DNA of 35,083 bases from Planctomycetota bacterium (GTDB taxonomy: Bacteria > Planctomycetota > Phycisphaerae > Sedimentisphaerales > Anaerobacaceae), in the NCBI GenBank assembly GCA_012517265.1, contig JAAYVJ010000633.1, positions 1-35,083 on the forward strand, in the 5' to 3' direction. The translations under genes and the position numbers were made by a program. Of this stretch, positions 6,031 to 14,156 are shown in pieces. The notes beneath the pieces were generated by a model, which saw only the letters and a program-made list of their open reading frames with translations, ran no database searches and had not been told where the DNA came from. How positions within the stretch are numbered: the stretch's first letter is position 1; each line of letters opens with the position of its first letter.

Positions 6031-8625
6031 CTATGCGTCCACGAAGTAGCAGACGACCTTCTGCTTGAAGGCGTCGGCATTGAGGAAGACGCCGCCGCAG
6101 GGCAGTTCGCAGGCGTCGACGACCTTGACCGCATCGACCCATCGGCCCGCCTTGGGCACCAGTTGCAGCAGCCGGTTGGGTGAGTTCTCGAACAGGTCGG
6201 TCCGCAGATAGTTGTTTCCCCGGTCGGGAAAGAGGGCCAGGTACAGCATGTCCGTCTCCACCAGTTCGTTGAGGAAGTGCGTTCCCAGGGAGACGTCGGG
6301 GACGAGGTTCTCGTGCATTTGGACGATTTCGCAGAGCACGGCGGCCCGATTGACCTCCACGAAAGCGACGGGGATGCCCAGGAAGGGGTCGCTCGTGCCC
6401 CAGCGTCCCGGCCCGAGGAACATCAGGGACCCGTCCATGAGCGATTCACACGCCTGATTGATCTTGCCCAGCAGGCGGGCCACTTCGTAGCGGTCCTGGA
6501 GGGACAGCCGGCTGTAGACCTGCGGCGCCACGTACACGAATCGGCTGATCTTGGCGTGCCGGCTGTGTCCGACGACGGCCCCGCTGGCCTCGATGATGGC
6601 GCGGGCCCGGGGGATCTCGACCTCCGGCGGCCGGGGGGTATCCGTGCCCTTGACGGGCAGCGGCCTGCACTGGACCAGGTGGATTCGGTAGGAGCGGTCG
6701 TCCAGGAAGTTCAGCGTGAACTCGACGTCGACGGGGTACTCGTACGCCTGCTCCAGCGTCGCAAGGGCCTCGCGCATGTCCCGGACGAACTCGGTTCCAG
6801 TCAGCAGGTTGTCGAACGTGGGGACCCAGACCTTGCCGCCCGCTTCGCTGACCAGCGACTCGTCGGCCGAAGCGAACATCTCTATGGGCACGTCCGTGCT
6901 CTCTCTGACCACGTCGAGGAAATGGCCCGACACGACGCGGTTGGCCTGGAGGTCGATGTAGTCCACCCGCCTCTGGGTGTACTGGCGGACCTCCTCGAAG
7001 TTGGCTTCGGGCCGCTTCTCCGGAACGTTCAGAGCGACCAGACGCGTGTAGTCGTCGTCGGAGCGGTCGACCGCGCGGGTGCCCAGCCCGAAGACCAGCC
7101 GCAGCACGCCGGCCTTGGGATCGATGCTCTCGTTCCAGACATACGGATTGAAGGAGAAGCCCACGCCGGCCGCCTGGGGGTAGTAGTACCGCCCATGCAT
7201 CGCGCCGGAGACCCGCATCACCAGCAGCGCCATCTGCTCGTCGTGGTGGAGCAGGCCCCGCTGTTCGCGGTAGCGCAGGGCCTTCTCGCTCATCGTGCTG
7301 GCGTAGACGGTTCGCACGGCGGAGAGGAAGTCCTCCAGTCGCCGCTCGCGCGGCCCCTGGTTCGGGCAGAAGACGCTCTCGTACTTGCCCGCAAAGGAGT
7401 TGCCGTAGTTGTCTTCCAGGAGCGAGCTGGAACGCACGATGATCGGCGACTGGCCGAAGTAATCGAGCATCTGTTCGAATTGCTCCAGGATGTAGTCGGG
7501 GAAGTGCCCCTGGAGGATCCGCTGGCGGGCCTGCACGGCGCCCTCGAGGAACGTCGCGGGGTTGCGCTGCTTCTGCCGCAGCCACCAGACGCCGTTGCGG
7601 ACCAGGTAGGTGTAGAACACGTCGGAGCCGACGTAGAACGAGTCGTGCTCCTCGAGCAACTCGGCGAAGCGCGGCGAATGCTTTTCCAGAATGCTCCGAG
7701 CGACCAGCATGCCGACCGTCTTGCCGCCGATCAGGCCGGACCCGATCATGCGTTTCCAGATGTTCAGCACATCGTCGAGCGTCAGGCAGCGCGACACGAG
7801 CTGGAGCATGCCGGGATCGCGGGAGATGATCATTCGGATCAGGCGCTCGAAGGTCTCCTGAAGTCTCTTGGGCGGACACACGCCGGCCTCGGACGCGTCG
7901 AGAATCCGCTGGGCCTCCAGAAACGTCCGGTCCCAGTATCCCGGCCGCGTGTCGGCGTTCAGGTCGGACCAGTTGACCGACGAGAGGATCGAGGAGATCA
8001 GCACGCTCGATGTCACGGGCTGCAACCGGTCGCCGTCCCACTTGTGGAGCATGTTCATCGTGGGGGAGTAGCGGAACTGCACCTTGATGGGATGGACATA
8101 CAGGTCCCCGGCATGGCGGTAGAGTTCCAGGAACAACTGCGTCGTCTCCATGATCGGGCGAATGGCCTTGGCGCTGTGCGAGTTGCGGAAGATCGCGAAA
8201 TAGGCGATCGTCTCGAGGTCGTACAGATAGGGACAGGTGAGCATGAAGAAGTTGCCCAGCATGGAGTCCGAGTACCAGTCGGCGGCCAGCTCGGAGAGGC
8301 AATCGAAGACGTACAGGGCTCCGCGGCCGGCGGCTTCAATGACGGCGTGGATCCTGGCGATGAACGTCTCGAAGCCTTCGGCGGGGTCCAACTCGTGCAC
8401 GTCCACCGACCGGCCCTGGAAGACGACGGGGGGGTGACTGGCGAATCGAAAGTAGATGACCTTTCGGCCGGACTGGAGACCTGCGTTGACGTAGGGGGCC
8501 GCCACGGCCATGTAGTCTTCCACGGCGTCGACCTGCCAGACGATGTTGTCGCCGGGCAGGATGCCCTTGAGCGCCTGGTCCAGACCCGAAACGCCCGTCG
8601 TCAGCTCCGCCACGTGGTCGCTCAT
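6031..8625 (-). CDS. Degenerate KaiC/RecA-like domain fused to a PEP synthase/PPDK ATP-grasp domain
   Basis: 864 aa from the ATG at 8625, which has GAGGTG six bases upstream; an in-frame start at 8664 lies inside the preceding gene. Residues 10-117 look like a KaiC-type RecA fold (TGVSGLDQAL, then GILPGDNIVWQVD). The Walker A loop is replaced by DAVEDYMA, although a Walker B-like LYVFD remains (about 105-109). Residues about 295-675 are the PEP/pyruvate-binding ATP-grasp domain (PPDK_N), with GGKTVGM, IIVRSS, SFAGKYESV and, near the end, VDVEFTLNFL and LVQCRPLP. The swivelling phosphohistidine domain and the PEP-binding barrel of PEP synthase are absent. In their place is a roughly 190-residue C-terminus I do not recognise (GPGRWGTSDPFLG). 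It may be an ATP-dependent ligase- or kinase-like enzyme or a regulator. It is translationally linked to the U32 gene five bases upstream. Confidence 0.75.
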   Translation of the reverse strand: MSDHVAELTTGVSGLDQALKGILPGDNIVWQVDAVEDYMAVAAPYVNAGLQSGRKVIYFRFASHPPVVFQGRSVDVHELDPAEGFETFIARIHAVIEAAGRGALYVFDCLSELAADWYSDSMLGNFFMLTCPYLYDLETIAYFAIFRNSHSAKAIRPIMETTQLFLELYRHAGDLYVHPIKVQFRYSPTMNMLHKWDGDRLQPVTSSVLISSILSSVNWSDLNADTRPGYWDRTFLEAQRILDASEAGVCPPKRLQETFERLIRMIISRDPGMLQLVSRCLTLDDVLNIWKRMIGSGLIGGKTVGMLVARSILEKHSPRFAELLEEHDSFYVGSDVFYTYLVRNGVWWLRQKQRNPATFLEGAVQARQRILQGHFPDYILEQFEQMLDYFGQSPIIVRSSSLLEDNYGNSFAGKYESVFCPNQGPRERRLEDFLSAVRTVYASTMSEKALRYREQRGLLHHDEQMALLVMRVSGAMHGRYYYPQAAGVGFSFNPYVWNESIDPKAGVLRLVFGLGTRAVDRSDDDYTRLVALNVPEKRPEANFEEVRQYTQRRVDYIDLQANRVVSGHFLDVVRESTDVPIEMFASADESLVSEAGGKVWVPTFDNLLTGTEFVRDMREALATLEQAYEYPVDVEFTLNFLDDRSYRIHLVQCRPLPVKGTDTPRPPEVEIPRARAIIEASGAVVGHSRHAKISRFVYVAPQVYSRLSLQDRYEVARLLGKINQACESLMDGSLMFLGPGRWGTSDPFLGIPVAFVEVNRAAVLCEIVQMHENLVPDVSLGTHFLNELVETDMLYLALFPDRGNNYLRTDLFENSPNRLLQLVPKAGRWVDAVKVVDACELPCGGVFLNADAFKQKVVCYFVDA

Positions 8626-8630
8626 TCGCT

Positions 8631-10451
8631 TCACCTCTTTTCCAGGAGTATCTCCATTCCGCACGGGCCGCAGCGAAACCGGACCGGGTATCGGCGGCCG
8701 TCTTCGTCAATGAGGATCATCGACTCGCCAGGGGTCTTGGCTCCATGCCCGTTGCACAAGCCCAGCTCTCTTCGCAAGCAGAGTCTGGTCGTCATGACGA
8801 CCTGCCCGGACAGGTCCACGCCGGTCTCCGCGGCCGGCTCGATCGTCTCGACGCCGTGACGCCGGTAGAAAACCTTGGCCTTCTCGTTGAGAGCGTTGCC
8901 CAGGTAGGTCAGGTGTTTCTCGGGATAGGGCGCGTGGTTGCGTTGGATCCCTCCCGCGACGCGGGGCCGATTCTCCCGGCGCGTCAGAAGGAGTCGTTCC
9001 ACCAGTTCGCGTTTGGCCGCGTTCAGACGCGACGCGGGTACGAAGTACACGTCGTGCGTCTCCAGTTGCACGTTCGAGCACTCGAAGATCGTGTTGCCCA
9101 GCCGCGTCAGTTGGGCGACGAGGGTCTGCCTGGCGGCGTCCTTCTTCTCGGCCGGTTGCGGATCGGGGATCGTCGTTTCGGCCCGGTTCCCGTCCTCGTC
9201 GACGCCGGAGACGATCAGGCCGTCCGACGTGTCTCGCAGGGACATTGTCAGGCCGATCTTGCGTTCGGCCGCTCGGCCGTCGAACTTGCGGCAGAAGGCG
9301 TAGTCGAAGTTCCGGTAGATCTCCCGGCCGGGGTGTATGCCTTGCATCTTCTGGGGATAGACCTTGCGGCCCTCGACGCGGTTGACGATGGTGCCGTCGA
9401 GTCGTCGCTGGGCATCGAAGAAGCACAGCCCGTCTGCGTTGTGCAGGTCGCAGTCGCGATCGAGCAGGAAGCAGGCCCCCTCGACCCGGACGACGATCCC
9501 GACGAATTCGCCGAGGGACTTGGGCGTGTCCATCGATGCGATCGAGCCGCTTCGGCCGGTCAGTCCGTAGTCGGTGAAGCCTCGGTTGAAGGTCTTCTTC
9601 AGGTTGGGCTCGAATCCCAGGTGGACGGCGCCGGACGAGCTGCGGCGCAGGCCCTTGGCCGCCAGGATTCCGTCGAGCCTGCGACGGTAGAAACCGACCG
9701 TGTTGGCGACGTAGGGGAGGTCCTTGAGCCGGCCCTCGATCTTGAAGGACGTGACGCCGGCGTCGATCAGCTCCTCCAGGTGATCGGCGAGGCAGAGGTC
9801 CTTGAGGGACAACAGGTGCCGGTCGCGGGCGATCTCGTTGCCCGCCTGGTCCGTCAGGCTGTACAGCCGCCGACAGGGTTGGGCGCACTGGCCGCGATTG
9901 CCGCTGCGGCCGCCGAGGGCGTAGCTCAGATAGCACTGGCCGCTGACCCCGACGCAGAGGGCTCCATGGATGAAGCACTCCAGCTCGATCTGCGTGCGGT
10001 TGCGGATCTCGCGGATCTGTTCGAGCGTCAGCTCGCGGGCCAGGATCACGCGGGAGAAGCCGACCTGTTCGAGGAATTGCACCTTCTCCGGCGTCGCGTT
10101 ATGCATCTGCGTGCTGGCGATCAGCGGCACGGGCGGCAGATCCAGCTCCAGCAGGCCGAGATCCTGAATGATCAGACCGTCGATGGCCGCATCGTGGAGC
10201 TGATGGATCATCCTCTCTGCCGCCGGCAGTTCCTCGTCGCGCAACAGCGTATTGAGGGCGGCATAAACGCGGACATAGTACTCGTGGGCGAACTCGACCA
10301 CCTGGCGAATCGTGGAAACCGCGTTCCCGGCGGCTTCCCTGGCGCCAAATCGCGGGGCGCCGATATAGACGGCGTCCGCGCCGCACAGAATCGCGGCCTG
10401 TGCCGTGGGACCGTCTTTCGCGGGAGCGAGCAATTCGACAGTTCTGTTCAT
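8631..10451 (-). CDS. U32 family protein, RlhA (YdcP)-like 23S rRNA hydroxylase candidate
   Basis: 606 aa; E. coli RlhA is somewhat longer. The N-terminal U32 domain begins VELLAPAKDGPTAQAAILCG and has the family signature ECFIHGALCVGVSGQC (C166, C173). Further cysteines follow at 189, 193 and 220 (SLKDLC), which fit the iron-sulfur ligands known for U32 proteins such as UbiU and RlhA. A long C-terminal region follows, as in RlhA. Characterised members hydroxylate RNA or ubiquinone precursors using prephenate-derived chemistry, despite the old peptidase label. C2501 hydroxylation of 23S rRNA is therefore the best guess and is not proven. The start has no Shine-Dalgarno; a TATAAT lies nine bases before the ATG, suggesting a leaderless message. 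Confidence 0.82.
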   Translation of the reverse strand: MNRTVELLAPAKDGPTAQAAILCGADAVYIGAPRFGAREAAGNAVSTIRQVVEFAHEYYVRVYAALNTLLRDEELPAAERMIHQLHDAAIDGLIIQDLGLLELDLPPVPLIASTQMHNATPEKVQFLEQVGFSRVILARELTLEQIREIRNRTQIELECFIHGALCVGVSGQCYLSYALGGRSGNRGQCAQPCRRLYSLTDQAGNEIARDRHLLSLKDLCLADHLEELIDAGVTSFKIEGRLKDLPYVANTVGFYRRRLDGILAAKGLRRSSSGAVHLGFEPNLKKTFNRGFTDYGLTGRSGSIASMDTPKSLGEFVGIVVRVEGACFLLDRDCDLHNADGLCFFDAQRRLDGTIVNRVEGRKVYPQKMQGIHPGREIYRNFDYAFCRKFDGRAAERKIGLTMSLRDTSDGLIVSGVDEDGNRAETTIPDPQPAEKKDAARQTLVAQLTRLGNTIFECSNVQLETHDVYFVPASRLNAAKRELVERLLLTRRENRPRVAGGIQRNHAPYPEKHLTYLGNALNEKAKVFYRRHGVETIEPAAETGVDLSGQVVMTTRLCLRRELGLCNGHGAKTPGESMILIDEDGRRYPVRFRCGPCGMEILLEKR

Positions 10452-10459
10452 CGGCAGGG

Positions 10460-10465
10460 ATTATA
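10460..10465 (-). promoter_or_regulatory. -10 element for a possibly leaderless U32 transcript
   Basis: TATAAT (10465-10460, minus strand) is a perfect -10 box eight bases before the ATG at 10451. Transcription would begin at or next to the start codon. No convincing -35 box is seen 16-18 bases upstream, and no Shine-Dalgarno is present. Confidence 0.45.
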
Positions 10466-10520
10466 CCGCATGGGCCGGATCTTTGCGCCGCCGTTGTGAA
10501 GTACGGGAAATCCGATGCGG

Positions 10521-11165
10521 TCAGGCCTTTGTCGCGCGGGATCGGATTCTCTCGCGGGCCCGTTGCCGCCACGCCTGGGGGCCGTGTGCACGGAAATACT
10601 CGAAAGACTCTTCGTCCACAAGCTCGCCCAGCAGGGACTTGCGGTCGCCCGGACTGCCGAGCCCGTCGATGATGTCCCGCCGAATGCTCTCGAGCTCCGC
10701 CAGGAACCGGCCGTGGTCTTCAGTGAACTGGAGTTCAAGCTTCTGCCTGAGGTGTCCGGCGTAGGAAGGACAGTACCCCCCGGTTCCGATCGCGATCTGG
10801 AGGTCCCCCCGCTTGACGAGGGCCGGGACGAAGAAATCGCAGTGCTCGGGATCGTCCACGACGTTGCAGAGAATCTCCAACTCCTGGCAATCGTGATAGA
10901 CCTGCGCGTTGACCTCGGCGTTGTCGGTCGCCGCGACGACAAGGATCGCTTGCCCTATGTACTGCTTGGCGTATCGGTCGCGGATCAGCTCGCCGCCGTG
11001 ATTGTTGCACAGGACGGTCATCGCGTCGCTGGGCTTGTGTGCGACGACCACCAGGCGGGCGCCGGCTTCCAGGAACGAAGTGGCCTTGCGGACCGCCACG
11101 GCGCCGCCCCCGACGACCACCACCCGTCGTCCTCCGAGCTCTACGAATATCGGGTACTTGGCCAT
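10521..11165 (-). CDS. Precorrin-2 dehydrogenase/sirohydrochlorin ferrochelatase family (CysG N-terminal, Met8-like)
   Basis: 214 aa from the ATG at 11165; a start at 11174 would add three residues but overlaps a -10-like element. The N-terminus MAKYPIFVEL leads into a nucleotide-binding GGGAVAVRK (about 19-27). NVVDDPEHCDFFVPA carries the catalytic Asp of the Met8/CysG family, followed by the conserved GTGGYCPSYAGHLRQKLE segment. It oxidises precorrin-2 to sirohydrochlorin with NAD and may insert iron to make sirohaem. It stands alone without the methyltransferase half of CysG. It lies 69 bases upstream of the U32 gene on the same strand. Confidence 0.9.
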   Translation of the reverse strand: MAKYPIFVELGGRRVVVVGGGAVAVRKATSFLEAGARLVVVAHKPSDAMTVLCNNHGGELIRDRYAKQYIGQAILVVAATDNAEVNAQVYHDCQELEILCNVVDDPEHCDFFVPALVKRGDLQIAIGTGGYCPSYAGHLRQKLELQFTEDHGRFLAELESIRRDIIDGLGSPGDRKSLLGELVDEESFEYFRAHGPQAWRQRARERIRSRATKA

Positions 11166-11172
11166 AGAGTCC

Positions 11173-11199
11173 ATTCTACCAAAGCAGTTCTCGAAACAA
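11173..11199 (-). promoter_or_regulatory. Possible promoter of the precorrin-2 dehydrogenase gene
   Basis: On the minus strand TAGAAT (11178-11173) lies seven bases before the ATG at 11165. TTGTTT (11199-11194) is 15 bases upstream of it, which is a short spacer. If used, the transcript would have almost no leader. Confidence 0.35.
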
Positions 11200-11290
11200 C
11201 ATCACTTTTGCGACGATCGCACCGAATTCTCGACACAAGCGTCCTACGCCTGCGGCCCATTCTCGTTCACGCGCGGCCGGGTTGCGAGAT

Positions 11291-11319
11291 TTGGCTTCGT
11301 GAAATCGCGTATTTATTGT
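11291..11319 (+). promoter_or_regulatory. Possible promoter of the fumarase-beta/YchF-like/ADH operon
   Basis: TTGGCT (11291-11296) and TATTGT (11314-11319) each match four of six consensus bases and are 17 bases apart. They lie about 50 bases before the GTG start at 11366. Confidence 0.45.
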
Positions 11320-11365
11320 ACACTCCGAAAGGCAAGGTGGATTCAGAAATCTTCGGAGATCCGAT

Positions 11366-11917
11366 GTGATTCGATTGCATGCGCCGTTGACGGAGCCCGA
11401 TGTGCGTCGGCTCAAGGCGGGGGACGAGGTCGTCCTCGACGGGGTCATCTACACGGCTCGCGACATGGCCCACAAACGCCTGTGCGAGGCTTTGGATCGG
11501 GGCGAGGAACTGCCTCTTCCGCTCGACGGCGCGGTCCTGTACTTCGTGGGGCCGACGCCGGCACGTCCCGGCAGGGCGATCGGTTCGGCCGGTCCGACCA
11601 CGTCGGCCCGCATGGACGCCTTCAGTCCGAGGCTCATCGCCCACGGTCTGCGGGCCATGATCGGCAAGGGCTATCGCAGCGACGAGGTTCGCCAGGCCCT
11701 CAAGCAGCACGGCGCGGTCCATCTGGCGACTCTGGGCGGCGCGGGCGCGCTGCTCAGTCGCCACATCGTCGGAGCCACGGTCGTGGCCTACGAGGACCTG
11801 GGCACCGAGGCCATTCGCCGGCTGGAGGTTGTTGATTTCCCCGCCGTGGTGGCTTATGATGCCTCCGGCGACAGCGTTTACGACAGGATAACGACGAAAT
11901 CTCAGTCTGGAGCATGA
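11366..11917 (+). CDS. Class I fumarate/tartrate hydro-lyase, beta subunit (orphan)
   Basis: 183 aa, the usual size of the separate beta subunit. The start is GTG with GGAG a few bases upstream; the ATG two bases earlier is followed at once by a stop. Recognisable beta-domain motifs are VGPTPARPG, GPTTSARMDAF, MIGKGYRSDEV and EVVDFPAVVAYDASG. In two-subunit class I fumarases and L-tartrate dehydratases this domain pairs with an alpha subunit holding a 4Fe-4S cluster. No alpha gene is next to it; the neighbour upstream is divergent. It is followed one base later by the YchF-like gene, so the two are coupled. Fumarase and tartrate dehydratase cannot be told apart from this subunit. Confidence 0.85.
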   Translation: MIRLHAPLTEPDVRRLKAGDEVVLDGVIYTARDMAHKRLCEALDRGEELPLPLDGAVLYFVGPTPARPGRAIGSAGPTTSARMDAFSPRLIAHGLRAMIGKGYRSDEVRQALKQHGAVHLATLGGAGALLSRHIVGATVVAYEDLGTEAIRRLEVVDFPAVVAYDASGDSVYDRITTKSQSGA

Positions 11918-11918
11918 C

Positions 11919-12989
11919 ATGAAGACCGCGTTGCTCGGGCTCGCGCAGTCCGGCAAGAGCACGATTTTTTCCGCCATCAGCGGCAAGGCCATCCCGCCGA
12001 TGGGGCTCAACAACATCGAAGAGGCCATCGTGCCGGTCCCGGATGAACGGCTGGTGTGGCTGGAAGGCCTGTACAAACCTCAGAAGGTTGTCCGAGCGAC
12101 GATGGATGTACTGGATCTGCCGGGCTTCAGTTTCACGGATGAGCACGGCCGGACCGCGGCCCGCCGGCTGATCGGGCAGATCCGCACCGTGGATATGCTG
12201 GTCATGGTGATCCGCGCGTTCGACGACCCCTCCGTGCCGCCGTATCGCAACAAGGTCGATCCGAAACGCGATTTGGTGGAATTGCAGACGGAATTGCTCC
12301 TTTCCGACCTGGAGCTGGTCACGACCCGGATTGAGAAGCTCGAAACGCAGGTGAAAAAGCCCACCAAGACTCAGGCTCAGGACAAGGCCGAATTGGCCTT
12401 GCAGAAGCGGCTCCAGGCCGCGATCGAGGCGGAAAAGCCCATCAGCTCGGCCGTCGAAAACGACGATGAACTGGCGATCATCAAGTCGCTGGGTTTCCTC
12501 ACGCTCAAGCCGATGGCTCTGGTCATCAACGTGGGGGAGGGCCAGCTCGACAAGACCTTCGATCTCGGCGAGGTCATGGGCGGTGCGGTGCCTGTCGTGA
12601 CGATGTGCGCCAAGCTGGAGCACGAATTGGCCCAGTTGGACGAGGAGAGCCGGGCGGTATTCAAAGCCGATCTGGGGATTACCAATTCCGCCGCGGAGAA
12701 GTTCGTCAAGATTTGCTACTCGGCCTTGGGGCTGATCAGTTTCCTGACGGTCGGCCCCGACGAGGTTCGAGCCTGGCCCATCCGCAAGGGCACCAGCGCC
12801 CTGGACGCAGCGGGCAAGATTCACTCGGACATCAAGCGGGGATTCATTCGTGCCGAGACGATGGCCTACGACGACCTCAAGACGCTCGGTGAGGAGAAGG
12901 CGGTGAAGGCCGCCGGCAAGATGAGGCTCGAAGGCAAGGAATACACCGTCAAGGACGGCGACATCATCAACTTCCGGTTCAACGTGTAG
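11919..12989 (+). CDS. YchF/Obg-like NTPase, divergent paralogue with TGS domain
   Basis: 356 aa, close to YchF (363 aa in E. coli). A P-loop GLAQSGKST (7-15) replaces the GLPNVGKST usual in YchF. Walker B is DLPG (66-69). NVGE (204-207) stands where GTPases have NKxD, the substitution that makes YchF prefer ATP. A charged helical insert (about 120-185) and a C-terminal TGS domain (about 275-356, ending KEYTVKDGDIINFRFNV) complete the YchF layout. YchF associates with ribosomes and stress responses. The N-terminal third is unlike canonical YchF, so I call it a paralogue and not ychF itself. It overlaps the operon flow with the fumarase beta gene and is 21 bases ahead of the alcohol dehydrogenase. 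Confidence 0.82.
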   Translation: MKTALLGLAQSGKSTIFSAISGKAIPPMGLNNIEEAIVPVPDERLVWLEGLYKPQKVVRATMDVLDLPGFSFTDEHGRTAARRLIGQIRTVDMLVMVIRAFDDPSVPPYRNKVDPKRDLVELQTELLLSDLELVTTRIEKLETQVKKPTKTQAQDKAELALQKRLQAAIEAEKPISSAVENDDELAIIKSLGFLTLKPMALVINVGEGQLDKTFDLGEVMGGAVPVVTMCAKLEHELAQLDEESRAVFKADLGITNSAAEKFVKICYSALGLISFLTVGPDEVRAWPIRKGTSALDAAGKIHSDIKRGFIRAETMAYDDLKTLGEEKAVKAAGKMRLEGKEYTVKDGDIINFRFNV

Positions 12990-13010
12990 TCACAGGAGAT
13001 CGGTGAATTC

Positions 13011-14045
13011 ATGAAAGCGGCTGTGTTGACGGGGATCCGTCGGATGGAGGTCCGGGATGTACCCGACCCGAAGATCGAGAAGGACACCGACGTCCTGCTC
13101 AAGATCGACATGGTGGGGATTTGCGGATCGGACGTGCACTACTTCGAGACCGGTCGAATCGGTTCGCAGGTAGTGCAGTTCCCCTATATCGTCGGTCACG
13201 AGTGCGCCGCCACAGTTGCCGCGGTGGGCAAGGGCACCCGGCACGTCAAGGTGGGCCAGAAGGTGGTGGTCGAACCCGCCATTTCGTGCCACGAGTGCGA
13301 TCAATGCCGGCGGGGCCGCGAGAACACCTGTTTCAAGCTGAGATTTCTGGGCACCCCCGGCCAGGGCAACGGCTGCCTGAGCGAATTCATCGTGATGCCG
13401 GAGGAGTGCTGCTTCCCGATCGACGGCAAGATCACCGTCCAGCAGGGCGTGCTGTGCGAGCCGCTGGCGATCGGGGCGTATGCGGTCAAGCAGGCGAAGG
13501 TCGCCCCGACAATGGATCTGGCGATCTTCGGCGCCGGGCCCATCGGTTTGAGTTGCCTGGTTTGCGCCCAGGCCGAGGGCGTGCGGTCCTGCTGCATGAC
13601 CGAGAAGATCGACAGCCGCAGGGAGACCGCTCGAAAAGGCGGCGCCGCCTGGGTCGGCAATCCTCTCAAAGAGGACGTCGTGGCTGCGATTCTCAAGCAG
13701 CGGCCGCTGGGAATGGACGTGGCCTTTGAGTGCGCCGGCCAGCAAGAGACGATCGACCAGGCCGTGGATGTGCTCAGGGCCGGCGGCAAGCTCATGCTGG
13801 TCGGAATCCCGCGAGAGGACCGGGTTTCCTTCGCGATCGACAAGATCCGCCGCAAGGAGATCACGATCGTCAACATCCGGCGTCAGAACGGCTGCACCGG
13901 CAGGGCGATCGAGCTGGTGGCGTCGGGGAAGGTCAAGCCCGACTTCATGGTGACCCACCATTTCGGCTTGGACCGGATCCAGGAGGCCTTCGAGCTGGTC
14001 GCCGGCTACCGGGACGGGGTCGTCAAGGCGATGATCGACATGTGA
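13011..14045 (+). CDS. Zinc-dependent medium-chain alcohol/polyol dehydrogenase
   Basis: 344 aa, typical of sorbitol/L-threonine dehydrogenase relatives. The catalytic zinc ligands are visible (C38 in GICGSD; H63 and E64 in VGHECA; E150 in CEPLA). A structural zinc site is formed by C93, C96, C99 and C107. The NAD-binding GAGPIG is at 174-179. An acidic residue (E198) at the end of the second Rossmann strand suggests NAD and not NADP. The VHYFETGRIG segment resembles L-iditol/sorbitol dehydrogenases, so oxidation of a polyol is likely. The substrate is not certain. Confidence 0.9.
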   Translation: MKAAVLTGIRRMEVRDVPDPKIEKDTDVLLKIDMVGICGSDVHYFETGRIGSQVVQFPYIVGHECAATVAAVGKGTRHVKVGQKVVVEPAISCHECDQCRRGRENTCFKLRFLGTPGQGNGCLSEFIVMPEECCFPIDGKITVQQGVLCEPLAIGAYAVKQAKVAPTMDLAIFGAGPIGLSCLVCAQAEGVRSCCMTEKIDSRRETARKGGAAWVGNPLKEDVVAAILKQRPLGMDVAFECAGQQETIDQAVDVLRAGGKLMLVGIPREDRVSFAIDKIRRKEITIVNIRRQNGCTGRAIELVASGKVKPDFMVTHHFGLDRIQEAFELVAGYRDGVVKAMIDM

Positions 14046-14156
14046 TTTGCGTTTGCAGGTGAAGGGGGCAACCGCCCGCCTCGGTCCGGCGGGTCGCTCA
14101 ATGTGGTCGGCAGGTGAGTATGGGCGGGGATGGAGATACGAGGTGATGATCGCGTC

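Noticed and set aside
6277-8859. An 860-codon plus-strand open frame opposite the KaiC/ATP-grasp gene
   Set aside because: It is rich in His, Asp, Val and Arg with no motifs, while the minus strand encodes clear conserved ATP-grasp motifs.
14075-14093. CCCGCC/GGCGGG hairpin between the alcohol dehydrogenase and cinA
   Set aside because: It has no T-run and such short GC stems are common at this base composition, so it is not called as a terminator.
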